NCBI RefSeq assembly: GCF_030272615.1
Contig: NC_081410.1
Span: 146,594,349-146,658,348 of the forward strand
Length of the DNA: 64,000 bases
DNA from: Cryptomeria japonica
Lineage: Eukaryota > Streptophyta > Pinopsida > Cupressales > Cupressaceae
Direction: 5' to 3'
Shown: positions 46,579 through 57,298 of the stretch, piece by piece
Numbering within the stretch: the stretch's first letter is position 1
How the letters are laid out: every line of letters begins with the position of its first letter
The notes under the pieces: generated by a model
Told to the model about the DNA's origin: nothing
The model's input: the letters and a program-made list of their open reading frames with translations, nothing else
The model's database searches: none
Program-made: the position numbers and the translations under genes

Positions 46579-47829
46579 CTATTTTTGCTGACGAGGTCTT
46601 GGTTCATCATGAGAGGTGATGCGACCTTGATTTGAAGGAACATTTGTGTTGTTCTGAGGTGGAGGATTCTGTCTTGAAAACCGAACCACAGGTTGTGCAT
46701 TTTGTATAGTTCGAGCATCCACAACCCCATCATTGACGATATTCTTGTTTTTATTCCAGAAGCTTGGTTTATCACTATTGAAGCGCGGGCGAGGACCATC
46801 TTTTGGTTCATTAAAGATTTTGATGAGTCCTTTCTTGATGAGTGCCCTTTCACATTTCAAACCCTTGGTGATCATATCATTAAAAGAGTTTGTGTCTTTG
46901 ACATCCAGGTGAAATTCCATTTCTTCGTTTAAGTTGGAAATGAATATTTCCACTAGTTCTCGTTCAGGTAACTGAAGAGAACGTCTGCTAGACATTTGGC
47001 GCCATCGTTGCAGGAATACTGAGAATAGTTCATCTGGTTTTTGTTTAGTGTTGCACAGATCAGCCATGGTGATGTCGCGTTCAATGTTATGAGAGTAATG
47101 AGCTAGGAACTTCTAGATGAGTTCCTCAAATGTTCTAATGCCGCCTGATAGTCGGGAAAACCATGATGTGGTGGTTCCTCCTAAGCTTTGGGGAAAAAGG
47201 CGCATTAGGTAGGTGTCTTCATATGCCACTTCGAGACAAGCAGAATGAAATTCTCTGACATGATCACGGGGATCTCCCTTTCCTCTATATTTTTCAAATT
47301 TGGGTGTTTCGAATCCTCGTGGAAAGGGTGGCATATAAAGATTCCTATCAAAAGGATAGGGAGAGATGTCATTGAGTGAGAATTGGTTAGTCTTGACACC
47401 ACTATGAAGTTGTTGGGCAAGACTCTCGACTTGTTGCCGCAACATCTCTATTTCATTTTGAGGAGGGGGTGGTGGGTTACCTCGAGGAATGTTATATCTG
47501 ATGGGATCTCTACCTCTTTCCTCCTCATGGCGACTTTTTCGTTCTGATGCTTGTCTTAATTGGGCAAGATCAAAGTCAGAGGGGAGTTTTGCTCCTTCTT
47601 GAGCGAGTTTTAAGAAGTGAGCATTTGCATTGCTCCTGAGTATTTCGTCAAACAGTCTGTTAAAGAGAGGGTTATGCTGAGCCCTTTCTATTGTTGCAGG
47701 AGTAGGAGTACTTGGGTTTTCGTCATTTGCATTCCCTCCAAGTGCTTCTTGAAATTCATTGAGATTTTCCTCTTCTTCTTCTTCCATTTCTATTTCTCGT
47801 TGTCTTGACCGTGATCGGGTTTGAGCCAT
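46579..47829 (-). pseudogene. Gag (capsid region) with one internal stop
   Basis: Starts MAQTRSRSRQREIEMEEEEE at 47829. The first 238 codons end at a TAG at 47113, and the same frame continues at 47112-46579 (MADLCNTKQKPDELFSVFLQRW), ending at a second TAG at 46579 that separates it from the knuckle region. RGKGDPRDHVREFH, FPQSLGGTTTSWFSRL and LVEIFISNLNEEMEFHL are the conserved plant retrotransposon-gag (PF03732-type) blocks. Gag forms the virus-like particle in the cytoplasm. Everything from gag to RNase H is in one phase. Confidence 0.9.
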
Positions 47830-48278
47830 TTTGCTTACAAGCTTTTGTTGAAGTTGTATGAAAATGATGATGAGTTTTTGATGAAATGAGAGAGTGATGA
47901 TTGGTGAATTTGTGTTGCATGCGGATCTCTATCACTTTTAAGGTAGATGTACCCGAATTTCCTTCTTTGAATTGCTTGCTTGTTTGATAAGTTTTGATGT
48001 GATAAGGTGTAGAGAAATCTAAAATGTGTTACAGATTTAACTACCTAGTAATGAGAGGATTCACTCATGAACTAGTTTTAACCTGCGTAGATGTGTCTCT
48101 TAGGATGAGCTTATCCTAGATGTAGAAACAATCTATAAAGTGATGTGATGTGTTTTGATTTCAAGCAATATCTAAAAGAGAACTTGGGACAAGAACCTCT
48201 TAATGTTTTGAGAGTTGGAACAGATTGATGATGAAGTGATGATGGATGAATAAGATGATGAATGAAATGTTTTCAACT

Positions 48279-48839
48279 TCAATAAAAGCTTTGTATTACA
48301 AATGAGACAAACTCTACCTCTTCCCTTTCGGGTGTTGGTGGTATTTCTCGAGCTGTGTTGTATGTGATGCAAACGTTTGGGAAAAAGTTGGGATTAATCT
48401 TACCTCCTTGGTTTTTGTGATAACTCAGAGCTCTATATTGCATAAAAGCTCTACGGTTCAATATCTCTGAATCAAATTCATTTGTTTTGCCTTGAAGGTA
48501 GAGACGCATGTGTTGCAGAAAAACTCGATGGGAGACAAAGATTTGTCTATTGATATAGAAGAATTTCCTCCTTTTGATCAAAGCCTTTGAGCTTAATGGT
48601 CTTCTTTTCAAGTTGATATTCTGATGAAGCTTCTTCTTTCGCAAGATGTGAAGAATGGTCATAAAATTTTGACTCTTTGTTGTTTGCACTTTGTTTTTGA
48701 TGTGTTTGTTTGTTTTGAAAAATGTTTGGTTGGATGAATACTTTTGTTTTTCTTTTGGGAAGTGATTTTCTGATTTGAGGTTTCTTTGACAAGAAAACAA
48801 AGCAAGCACACAAACACAAAAATGTTGCCCTAAAGGCAC
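48279..48839 (-). CDS. 186-codon frame upstream of gag in the Tat leader
   Basis: An uninterrupted frame between the primer site and gag, on the element's coding strand, ending about 450 bp before gag. It is basic (many Lys/Arg; RRKFFYINRQIFVSHRV) with an acidic C-terminus (PPTPEREEVEFVSFVIQSFY). No domain recognised. Ogre elements carry an extra ORF of unknown function in this same position, so this may be its counterpart. It could equally be a chance frame in an A/T-rich leader. It has stayed open while gag-pol has six stops, which mildly favours reality or chance rather than strong decay. Confidence 0.35.
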   Translation of the reverse strand: MPLGQHFCVCVLALFSCQRNLKSENHFPKEKQKYSSNQTFFKTNKHIKNKVQTTKSQNFMTILHILRKKKLHQNINLKRRPLSSKALIKRRKFFYINRQIFVSHRVFLQHMRLYLQGKTNEFDSEILNRRAFMQYRALSYHKNQGGKINPNFFPNVCITYNTAREIPPTPEREEVEFVSFVIQSFY

Positions 48840-50229
48840 AAATGAGTATGGGTCTAGATCAACCCAATCCTTGGACTTGTATATGACCCTTCCTTTAGAT
48901 GTATTTTAAAGTGTATTTCTAAAGCCTGAAGTCGGCTCAATTTGTACTTGGTCTTTAAAATGATCACACTTCAAACACTTTTTATCCCTAAGGTCAAATG
49001 GCCAGTTGTGATAAATTTAGCCCACATCTTGATATTTCTTCGACTTTGGTACTACATACCTTATGAATCCTGCCGTGGCAGGTAAGGATGTGATATACTA
49101 AGTCTTGCACGAGCATAACAAATAGATGATCCCTATGATGGGGGAGTCACCACTTTTATCAAGCCACAAGTGACTTTTCAAAAAGCTATGTTTCTACTCA
49201 AGGAAATATGTATGGTGAGTATCTTGGGAGCAAAACCATTTATGCTCTTGCACTAAATTATATCGCAAATATCCTCAATCAATAGAACGGGTGGGCTACT
49301 ACTTAAAGGTGTTTAGTCATGTTCGATGTTTTTGGACATAAGTTCATTCTGCAGTGACTCACTTAAGAGCCTTGTAACTGGTGGTGGGGCCCATTTGTCC
49401 TTTTGGCCAGTTACACTATAGGAACAACTATACCCAAGGCTACAACTTTCGCTCTCACCTAATTTCTATAGCGGCTCGAAGGATTTACCGCTCGAGGTCG
49501 TTCCCAAGAGTATCGATCCCTTGGCAGGCTCTCTTAAAAAGATAAAATTTTTGAGTGTTACTAACACTTTTCTCTTGCACCTAGGACCACGAAAGCCAAG
49601 GGAGAGGATAGTGTGTGTTAGAGGTAGGACCACTCGACCAACTTTTTGCACAAGCGTGCCAAACATGAAAAACATTTGTTCTTTTTAATCTGTCATTGCA
49701 ATGTGATCTAACTATTTGGAGATGTTGCTCCAACAGTCATGATGTTCTTTTTAACTTCAAAGGCAAAATATTTTGTAAACTAGGAAAAATGAAATCCTGA
49801 TCAACTTAATAAAAAGCACGTTTGCATGAAGTAAATCGCTTGCAAGAATTGGAACAAGTGGATTGTAAGTTTTTAATTGCACCAAAATTGGAAGTGTGGC
49901 TTGTAAATTCTTTAGTTTGATGCAAGGAAATCAAATTGTTGATTTTAAGCCCCAAAAGAAAATGAGTCCTAACTTGCAATGAAAGCAAATGTTTGTTTTG
50001 TTAAATTTTTAATGCACCAAAAGATGAGTGACGCTAACTAGAAAACAAGGAAAATTTGTTTTTGTTCAAGTTTTAAAAGCACCAAAAAGACAAGTTTGTG
50101 ATTTTTTTTTTTATGGTGAGTTTTAAACCTGCGCAAACAACAATTTGTTAGTAAAATCCATATCCAAGGGGGGCTTCCACAAGCCTAAAATTTTCAATCT
50201 TTTTGGTTACAAGGTTTTTTTTACGTCAT

Positions 50230-50480
50230 TCTATTACAATAGCGCTAGTCTGTGTTTTGAACAGAAGCGCTATTTACCGCAAAAGCGCTGAAAGAAGGGG
50301 AAAGATAGAGAGGCAAAAGCGCTGAAACAGGGTTAATAGCGCTGAAATGATGTCAAACGCACCAAAAAAATTTCAAAAGCGTTGAACTTGAGGCAATAGT
50401 GCTATTGTAAGAACAATAGCGCTAAAACTATCAGTATTGATAGCGCTAGAACGAGTTCAATAGCGCCAAAGCGCAACCTA
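50230..50480. repeat. Cluster of seven AGCGCT palindromes
   Basis: Perfect AGCGCT at 50241, 50266, 50284, 50318, 50338, 50418 and 50442, plus near-copies (AGCGTT 50378, AGTGCT 50398, AGCGCC 50462). Typical context is AATAGCGCTGAAA or AAAAGCGCTGAAA. It lies 80-320 bp downstream of the primer site in the element's transcribed leader. By chance about 0.06 copies would be expected in 250 bp. Confidence 0.9.
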
Positions 50481-50542
50481 TGTGACATTTTCAATATTCA
50501 AACATGTTAGTGGTTAAAAAAATGATATTTTTGGTGCTCGGA

Positions 50543-50560
50543 TTCACGTCGGGTTCACCA
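50543..50560 (-). other. Primer-binding site of the Tat element
   Basis: Sense strand TGGTGAACCCGACGTGAA starts two bases after the 5' LTR and would pair with the CCA-ending 3' terminus of a tRNA. I could not name the tRNA with confidence; it is not the initiator Met sequence. Confidence 0.8.
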
Positions 50561-50562
50561 AA

Positions 50563-51954
50563 TGATGCTCTGCAAAATGGACAAGGTTAGTCTAAGATAA
50601 ACAACACAAAACACACAAGAAAATCTTTAGTGTTAGTTAATCAAAAACTAATCTAAACAGGCTTATCAAGAGAGACACTAAAATCATGCTAATATATCTA
50701 ACTAATGAAACAAAGATAATGAGGCATCTCCAAATGCCTCTTAGCATGGTCTTAGCTCCTTCTCCCTTGTTCCTCTCCTCTCCTCTCCAAGTTCCAAAAT
50801 AGTGTAGCTCTCAGCAGCTTTTTGCACTATGGATGCTTATGGAGGTTTGAGATTGAAATATTGCTCTTAATGTAAAATGAAAAGCTAAAATACTAGATGA
50901 TAATAAAATGATTGATTTTATCCAAAATGACAAGATATTAGTTAATTATGCTAAAATGCTCTCTTAAAATGCCTATAGCTTAAATACATACAAGTTTTCA
51001 GGATCTGGATTATGAAGAAATGGGCTCTATTTATAGGAAAAATGGAGCAATGGATGGTTGAGATTGAGTAATCTTAACAAGGGTCAAGATTGAATGATTT
51101 CAAATCCATGTGAAGGCTTTCAACCCAATCCCAGGATGACAAGTGTCAATGTGAGATAGGTTGAGAGGAGAGGAAATAAGCATTAAATGCTTGACATGAC
51201 TTTGGAAGTTAAAGTCAAGGTTAGTTGAATGAATAAACTCTTTATTCAAAGAATAAAGCTTTTATCCAATGGATAAACTCTTGTGCAAATGTGAAATGGA
51301 TGAATATGGTCAAAACAATAAATGTTTGGGGGGACAAGTTTGAAATAACCATAAATGGTTATGTAAGAGCCATAAATGGTCATGTAAGAGCCATTAGTGG
51401 TCTTGGAAGACTTTGGGGGTTAATTTGTTGAACACACAAAGCATTAAATGCTTTTCAAAGACTTTGGAGTCTTTGAGAAGTGACTCCATTTTGCTTAGGA
51501 ATGTGACAATACTTAGGGGATGGATTAGGCTAATTAGGAAGGGGTTAGAAGAATCTAGAAGGGGATTAGATTTTGCAAGTGGATTTGGTGGGTGAGGGAA
51601 AATAGGATTTTATTTAAAATAAAAATTCATTTATTTCAATAAATGTGTGCAAGTTGCATTTGTAGGAAAATGCAAGTGGGGTGGGGATAATGATTTAAAT
51701 AAATGTTTTATTTAATTTATTTAAAAGAGGAAAAGGGGATTAAATGAAATAAATATGATTTATTCATTTAATTGATTGTGAATTTGGTTTAATGAATGAA
51801 TTAAAATAAATTGAATAATTTATTTAATTAATAGAAGAATGTTTGAAGATGAATTAATTAAATGTTAATTTAATTAACTGGTGGCTAGTGTATTTTTAAT
51901 CAAATAAATAGCAAATATTTATTTAATTAAGCTGGACAAATTTGTGTGACTACA
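50563..51954 (-). repeat. 5' LTR of the Tat element
   Basis: 1392 bp, colinear with 37253-38644 with no length difference and about 18 substitutions counted by eye, roughly two thirds of them transitions. Sense-strand TATA candidate at 51027-51037. Confidence 0.97.
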
Positions 51955-51959
51955 CTTCC

Positions 51960-52230
51960 TATTAATCAATTAAATCTCAAAGATTTTATCCACGATGCAT
52001 GTTGTTTTATGGTGATATTTTTATGAAAATTCATTACATATGTAGATCACATAAAAGATTTTGTATATTATAATCCTAGAGATGCTAGTGAAAACCCTAA
52101 TACTTGCACCTTTCCTAGTGTATCCCATGTGAACAAAGAAAGAGCTAATACTCCTATCAATGATCTCTTTAATGGAGCGCAAGTATTTAAGAGAAACATG
52201 ACACCATCTTCTTCTCATACACATACCCTA
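51960..52230. other. Spacer between the Tat and copia elements
   Basis: About 270 bp of target sequence between the two insertions. No gene is supported. The minus-strand frame at 52021-52224 has no features. Confidence 0.5.
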
Positions 52231-53116
52231 TGTAAGGAAGTTAAGTAGCAGAACAACTTCTTACACTAACCTTGAGAGGAGGGTAATGCAATTTTTTTTA
52301 CATATCGTTACAACAGTCACAAAAATAAACATAAATAACATTCATACCACAACACAATGATTTACATGGGGAAAACCCTTTCAAGAGAAAAAACCCACAC
52401 TCCAAAAGTCGCCCACTATATTATTCACAAATCAATAACAGATTACAATATACTTACAGAGCAAGCTTTTCACAGGATTATCACCAACTAGAGATTGTAA
52501 GGTAACTCAATAGCTATACAACTTTTACACACAACCTCTATCTCACACACCTCACATATAGGAGTTACAATACATGAAATTGTTAAACAGTATTACAAAA
52601 CCATGGACTAAAACCACCCAGTAAAGTGGAACCAACCTTATCTCCAATCCTAGATGCCCTTTGATGTGTCAAAATATGCATCAACATGTGTACCTCCCTT
52701 TTACAACTCTTTTATGTGTTCGATTCATTTTAATTTTCCTATTTCAGGAGACCAAACTTCTAGGGGCCATAACTTGTGATTCAAGTGTCTAATTGATGAA
52801 TCGTTTGAAGTGTCAGAAAGCTCGTGATGTCCTCTATCACCTTATAACCCTCTATACCAATTACAAAAACTTTTCAGGATATTTTGGAGTTTGTAAAGTC
52901 CTCAAAATTGAATTTAAAACTTTTATCCTGCAACTTCAAAAAAAAATTAATATCTTCAAACCTACTTATGATCTTGCAAAGAAAATTTATCGGCATGCTT
53001 ATCTAGCCAATCCAAAGCTTTGGGGAAAATTTCAAACCAATTCATGCTCAAACAAAAAACTCACTATAAATAGTAACCTTATGTAAATGCAAGATTGAGA
53101 CATCATTTTTCCAATA
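52231..53116 (-). repeat. 3' LTR of the copia element
   Basis: Plus-strand limits TGTAAG...CCAATA; the terminal CA has become TA. It has an extra 4 bp (GAAG) near the start relative to the other LTR. The 97-codon plus-strand frame at 52793 is LTR sequence, not a gene. Confidence 0.93.
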
Positions 53117-53128
53117 TTCTCCCACTTG
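53117..53128 (-). other. Polypurine tract of the copia element
   Basis: Sense strand CAAGTGGGAGAA directly precedes the 3' LTR. Confidence 0.7.
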
Positions 53129-53286
53129 TTGAACATCTTGCAAGAGAAAAGGGAGTATCTACACAATAAATTAATTGTTAGGGGCCATGAGGCCCATAGA
53201 ATCCAAACACCATCTGAAATTCTCTATGCTCATAGCCTTAGTTAAAGAATTTGTAACATTCATCAAAGTCTCTGCCTTAACCAACT

Positions 53287-53523
53287 TCACGTGCCATATT
53301 CAACCATATATTTGACAAAATGATACTGAACATCAATGTGCTTGGTCTGAGCATGAAATGACAAGTTCCTAGCTAGGAAGATTGCACTTTGACTGTCACA
53401 ATAAATTGTCACTGCACCTTGTTTTACTCCAATATTTGAACATAGTCTTTTAAGCCAAATGGCTTCTTTACAAGTATGAGTAGCTGCCATATACTCTAAT
53501 TCCGTAGTGGACAAAGCAACCAC
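53287..53523 (-). pseudogene. Copia RNase H
   Basis: VALSTTELEYMAATHTCKEA, then TIYCDSQSAIFLARNLSFHA and KHIDVQYHFVKYMV are the hallmark C-terminal copia RNase H blocks, with Glu and Asp active residues present. It is separated from the RT by a stop and a frame change between 53523 and 53614 and is followed by the 3' LTR. Confidence 0.9.
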
Positions 53524-53613
53524 TGCATGTCACTTACTCATCCAGCTAATTGCACCACCAAATAAAGCAAACACATAAGAACCGATGGATCTTTTTCTAT
53601 CGATATCGCCTAC

Positions 53614-54700
53614 CTAGTATGAATCCATATAACCATGAATATCAAGAGAAATCACATCTCCTACCAAATTACCATGATAACACAAAGAATACTCTAAGGT
53701 ACCCTTCAAATATCTAAAGACTCTTTTAACTACATCCCAATGAACTGTACTAGGATTAGATATATATCTAAACAGAACTCCCATTGCTTGGGCAATGTCT
53801 GGTCTAGTACAAACCATAATATATATCAAACTTCCAATTGCACTCTAGTAAGACACTATAGTCATGTCTTCCATCTCTAATGGGGATGTAGGATAATCTG
53901 AAATAGATAATTTTGTTCCAACTATAAAAGGAACGCACAATGGTCTACAATCCTGCATGTTGAACCTCCATAAAACTGAATTCACATAATTACTCTGGCC
54001 TAGCCATAGCCTTTTGTTCACTCTATCTCTTCTAATCTCCATCCCAAGAACATGTTTTGCTACACAAAGATCTTTCATTTTAAATTTGGCAGCGAGTTGA
54101 GACTTTAGTTCTGAAATCACACCTTTCCTTTTACCAATGAATAACATATCATCAACATATAATGCAATACACATGAAATGATCACCATTAGATTTATAAT
54201 AAACACAATGATCTGATTTAGACCGCTCAAATCCCAAACATGTATCAAATTTTTGGTACCACATCTTAGGACTCTGTTTGAGGCCATACAAATATTTGTT
54301 CAATTTACAAACTACTTTACTTTTACCTTATACCACATAGTGTTATGGTTGTGTCATATAAATATCCTCCTCCAAATCATCATGAAGGAAAGTAGTTTTC
54401 ACATCCATTTGCTCAACCTCTAAATCATAAGCAGCAGCAATAGAAAAATCTAATGGATTTCATTTTTGCAACAAGAGAAAATATCTCACCATAATCAACA
54501 CCCTCAAGTAACCTTTTGCAACCAACCTTGCTTTATACTTCTCAATACCTCCATCTGAACCAATCTTTTTCTTGAACACCCATTTACAACCAACAAGTTT
54601 TTGTCCTTCAATCAATGGCACAAGATCCCATGTATCATTCTTTTACAAAGATGTCATTTCTTCTTCAATATCAATCTTCCAGGATTTTGCATCATTCATA
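53614..54700 (-). pseudogene. Copia reverse transcriptase
   Basis: N-terminal block CKWVFKKKIGSDG...YKARLVAKG at about 54500-54600; QMDVKTTFLHDDLEEDIYM near 54380. The main preserved part is 53845-54303, with YGLKQSPKMWYQKFD, LYVDDMLFIG (catalytic YVDD near 54150), KFKMKDLCVAKHVLGMEI and WLGQSNYV. The end, MYIMVCTRPDIAQAMGVL-like, is in 53614-53829. Stops (for example near 53840 and 54325) and frameshifts disrupt it. Confidence 0.92.
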
Positions 54701-54879
54701 CCTAATTCCTCTTCTACAGATCTAGGTTCATCCATACTAGTATTCAAAGCAAAAATGCTTCTCCAATTATCAAGTGAATACCTTTCAGGTGGTTGTCTAT
54801 GTCTTGTAGACCTTCGAACAAGCTGAGTTGGAGGTTCTTCCTCCTATTCTGAAGATTCAGAGCTAGATGAGCTCTCCTC

Positions 54880-55775
54880 AACTTCTTGCCTATCTAGGGT
54901 CTCGATTCAACTCTTTTAGGCATAGAAGGGAATTGGATCATATTTTCCTATTTAGTTTGTTCTAGCCTTGCAATTTAATAGAAGGAGACTTAATTTCTCA
55001 AAAGATAACACTTCTACTATGTATTACCTTTTGTACAATAGGTTCCCAAAATTATATCCTTTCACACCATAACTGTATCTGATGAAGACACATTTCACAA
55101 CTTTGTTCTCCAAAATTGTTCACTTTTCATTTGGCACATTTGCATATACCTCCCAACCCAAAACTCTAAGATGTCTCAATGAAGGCTTGTAACCTGACCA
55201 TGCCTCTAAAGGTGTTTTATCAACAAGAGTTGATGTAGGAAACTCATTAATCAGGTAGCAAACAAGGGCAACAACTTCAGCCCAAAACATTTATTCTAGA
55301 CCAACACCACTCAACATACTCCTAGCCTTCTCTATCAGTGTCCTATTCATTCTTTCTGCAACTCCATTCTGTTGTGGGCAATATAGAGTTGTCTTCTATT
55401 TAGTAATGCCACAGTCTTTACAAAACCTATCAAAATCATTAGAGAAAAATTCACCATCATTATCAATCCTCAAACATTTAATTGTTTTCCAGTTTGCAAC
55501 TCAATCATTTCTTTAAATTCTTTAAATCAATTGAAAAATTTGGATTCTCTTTAGAAAGTATACCATGTCCTCCTAATAAAATCATCAATAATTGAAACAT
55601 AATATGTGGATTTTCTATTGAAAGAAACATCTACTTGAGACCAAACACATCAAAATGAATAAGATCCAAAACACCACAAGATTTATGAGAACTCAAGTAA
55701 ACCTGAATGCGGTTTAGTTTTCATAAATGCAATGCTCACAAAAATCAAAGTGAATATTATAATCATTCAATCCTT
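54880..55775 (-). pseudogene. Copia integrase, heavily degraded
   Basis: Lies between the GAG-pre-integrase block and the RT. Recognisable pieces appear only in shifted frames: an NDGEF-like DDE block near 55460, an RMELQKE-like piece near 55350 and a GRYMQMCQ-like C-terminal piece near 55150. No open frame of more than about 60 codons remains. Confidence 0.6.
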
Positions 55776-56257
55776 CAATAAGTTTTTTTATTTTTAAAGG
55801 TACTTAGACCCTTTTCTCTAATGTGACCAAGCCTCTTGTGCCACAATATAGTCTTCTCTACAGGTAAGTTTGCTTCAAAAGAAAGAGCACCCTTAGGTAC
55901 CCAAAAGCCATGTTCATCTGCTGAAGGTGTAACCCTCAAATTTTCCAATGAAGTATCCACATATTTACTTTTTACAGAAGCGCTATTACACTGAACAGTG
56001 TATGCTTCTAGCTTATACAAAGTGCCAAATCTAACACCTCTAGCAATCACCATAGCAACCTTAACCATTTTACATTTTGCATCAGAAAAAACTACCTGAA
56101 CACCCTCATCTATCAATTTTCTCATAGATAATATTTTTTTTAGTGGATAGGTATATGCAACACGTTGCTGATCCTTTTTTATTCTACCATCAAGAAACCC
56201 GATTCTAACTTTACCACGACCAACAATATCTAAATATGAATCATCATCCAAGTACAC
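55775..56257 (-). pseudogene. Copia protease end and GAG-pre-integrase domain
   Basis: VYLDDDSYLDIVGRGKVRI follows the protease position. The zinc-finger-like pre-integrase block LWHKRLGHIREKGLSTFKNK lies at about 55790-55850. A protease remnant (LIYLGASFHMN, where a D-S-G-A core is expected) is just upstream near 56310-56340 and is damaged. Confidence 0.8.
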
Positions 56258-56429
56258 CTTATCTTCATTAAATTCTTCATATTCAAAAAACTAATCTCTA
56301 TTGGAATTCATATGAAAAGATGCACCTAAGTAAATTAACTATGCATCATTACTTGCATGAGTAGCTAAAGCTGCAATGAATGCATCACCATCTTCTTTCT
56401 CAGACTCAAAATTAGAATCAAACTTCTTC

Positions 56430-57175
56430 TTTTCTTCTTTGCAGTCCTTATGGATGTGTCCTAATTGACCATAATTTCAGCAAATGATTTTAGACTTTCT
56501 AGGAGATTGTGATCTCCCTCTGGACTTGAATTTATTACGCTTCTCATTCTTCTTAACTTTTTCCTTACATCTTCCACAAACAATTAGGGCTTCCTTCAAA
56601 TTGATGGATGCCTTCCTTTGCATTGCTTCACCAAGCAAGGCACCCACCACATCTTCAAACTTCAAAATAACATAAGTACTACCAATAGCCATAACAAGAG
56701 AATCCCATGAATCAGGCAAAGAATAAAGCAAGATTTGACATTTCTCCTCTTCATCCATCTTGACACCAACATATGCCAATTGAGCCACCAAAATATTGAA
56801 TGCTTCTAGGTGGTCTATAATCAATCCACCCTTTTCCATTCTCAAGGAATACAATTTATTCCTCAAGAAAATTTGATTCAATAAATATTTGGCTTGATAC
56901 ATCTCACCAAACTTATTCCACAGCTTCTTTGCAGAAGTCTCTTCATGGACATTGATTAGAATAGAGTCTTCTACGCATAATTTGATTAGACCCTTAGCTT
57001 TATGGTCCATAACATCAAACTGAGTAGCCATAGTATGATCTAAAGGTCTTGAGACATTCACATCAACATCCCACAAATCTTGATCTATTAGTAAATATTC
57101 CTTCTTTAGCTTCCACATTTCAAAATTAGTTCCAAAAAATTTCTTCACCTCTATTCTCCCTGAAAAACTTACCAT
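56430..57175 (-). pseudogene. Copia Gag with zinc knuckle
   Basis: 232 codons from MVSFSGRIEVKKFFGTNFEM: the UBN2/Retrotran_gag2-type capsid region (LWDVDVN, KLWNKFGEMYQAKYLLN, YSLRMEKGGLIIDHLEAFN, LLYSLPDSWD), then a basic tail. The CCHC knuckle at about 56430-56480 is broken: the residue after its first Cys is a stop and its second Cys reads Tyr (GQLGHIHKDC remains). Both changes are G-to-A on the sense strand. Confidence 0.92.
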
Positions 57176-57283
57176 CTAAAAATTCCCGCAACAAGATAAA
57201 AAATTATCTTTTGCACAAGCTCCCACTCAAATGTGGATTAGTGCAAAAAACCCAACAACCCACAACCAAAACCAAGGTGACCA

Positions 57284-57296
57284 GGCTCTAATACCA
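57284..57296 (-). other. Primer-binding site, tRNA-iMet type
   Basis: Sense strand TGGTATTAGAGCC, two bases inside the 5' LTR, differs by one C-to-T from TGGTATCAGAGCC. Confidence 0.9.
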
Positions 57297-57298
57297 CT

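Larger units (their letters stand above)
47830..50542 (-). other. Long 5' leader of the Tat element
   Basis: About 2.7 kb between primer site and gag containing the 186-codon frame and, close to the primer site, the AGCGCT palindrome cluster. No other coding sequence recognised. Frames at 49466-49988 are short and lack features. Confidence 0.6.
37253..51954 (-). mobile_element. Complete Tat/Ogre-lineage Ty3/gypsy retrotransposon, 14.7 kb
   Basis: Both LTRs are 1392 bp and end-to-end colinear. The element is flanked by the 5-bp duplication CTTCC (37248-37252 and 51955-51959), which proves a single insertion event. The internal region reads on the minus strand: primer site, ~2.7-kb leader with an extra frame, gag, protease, reverse transcriptase, RNase H, a second RNase H, and the integrase remnant. 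Then comes ~2.4 kb of non-coding 3' sequence and a purine-rich tract. The second RNase H after the canonical one defines the Tat (including Ogre) lineage of Ty3/gypsy. About 18 differences between LTRs (~1.3%) indicate a fairly recent insertion relative to the neighbouring copia element. It cannot be autonomous: integrase is partly deleted and gag-pol has six stops. Confidence 0.97.
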
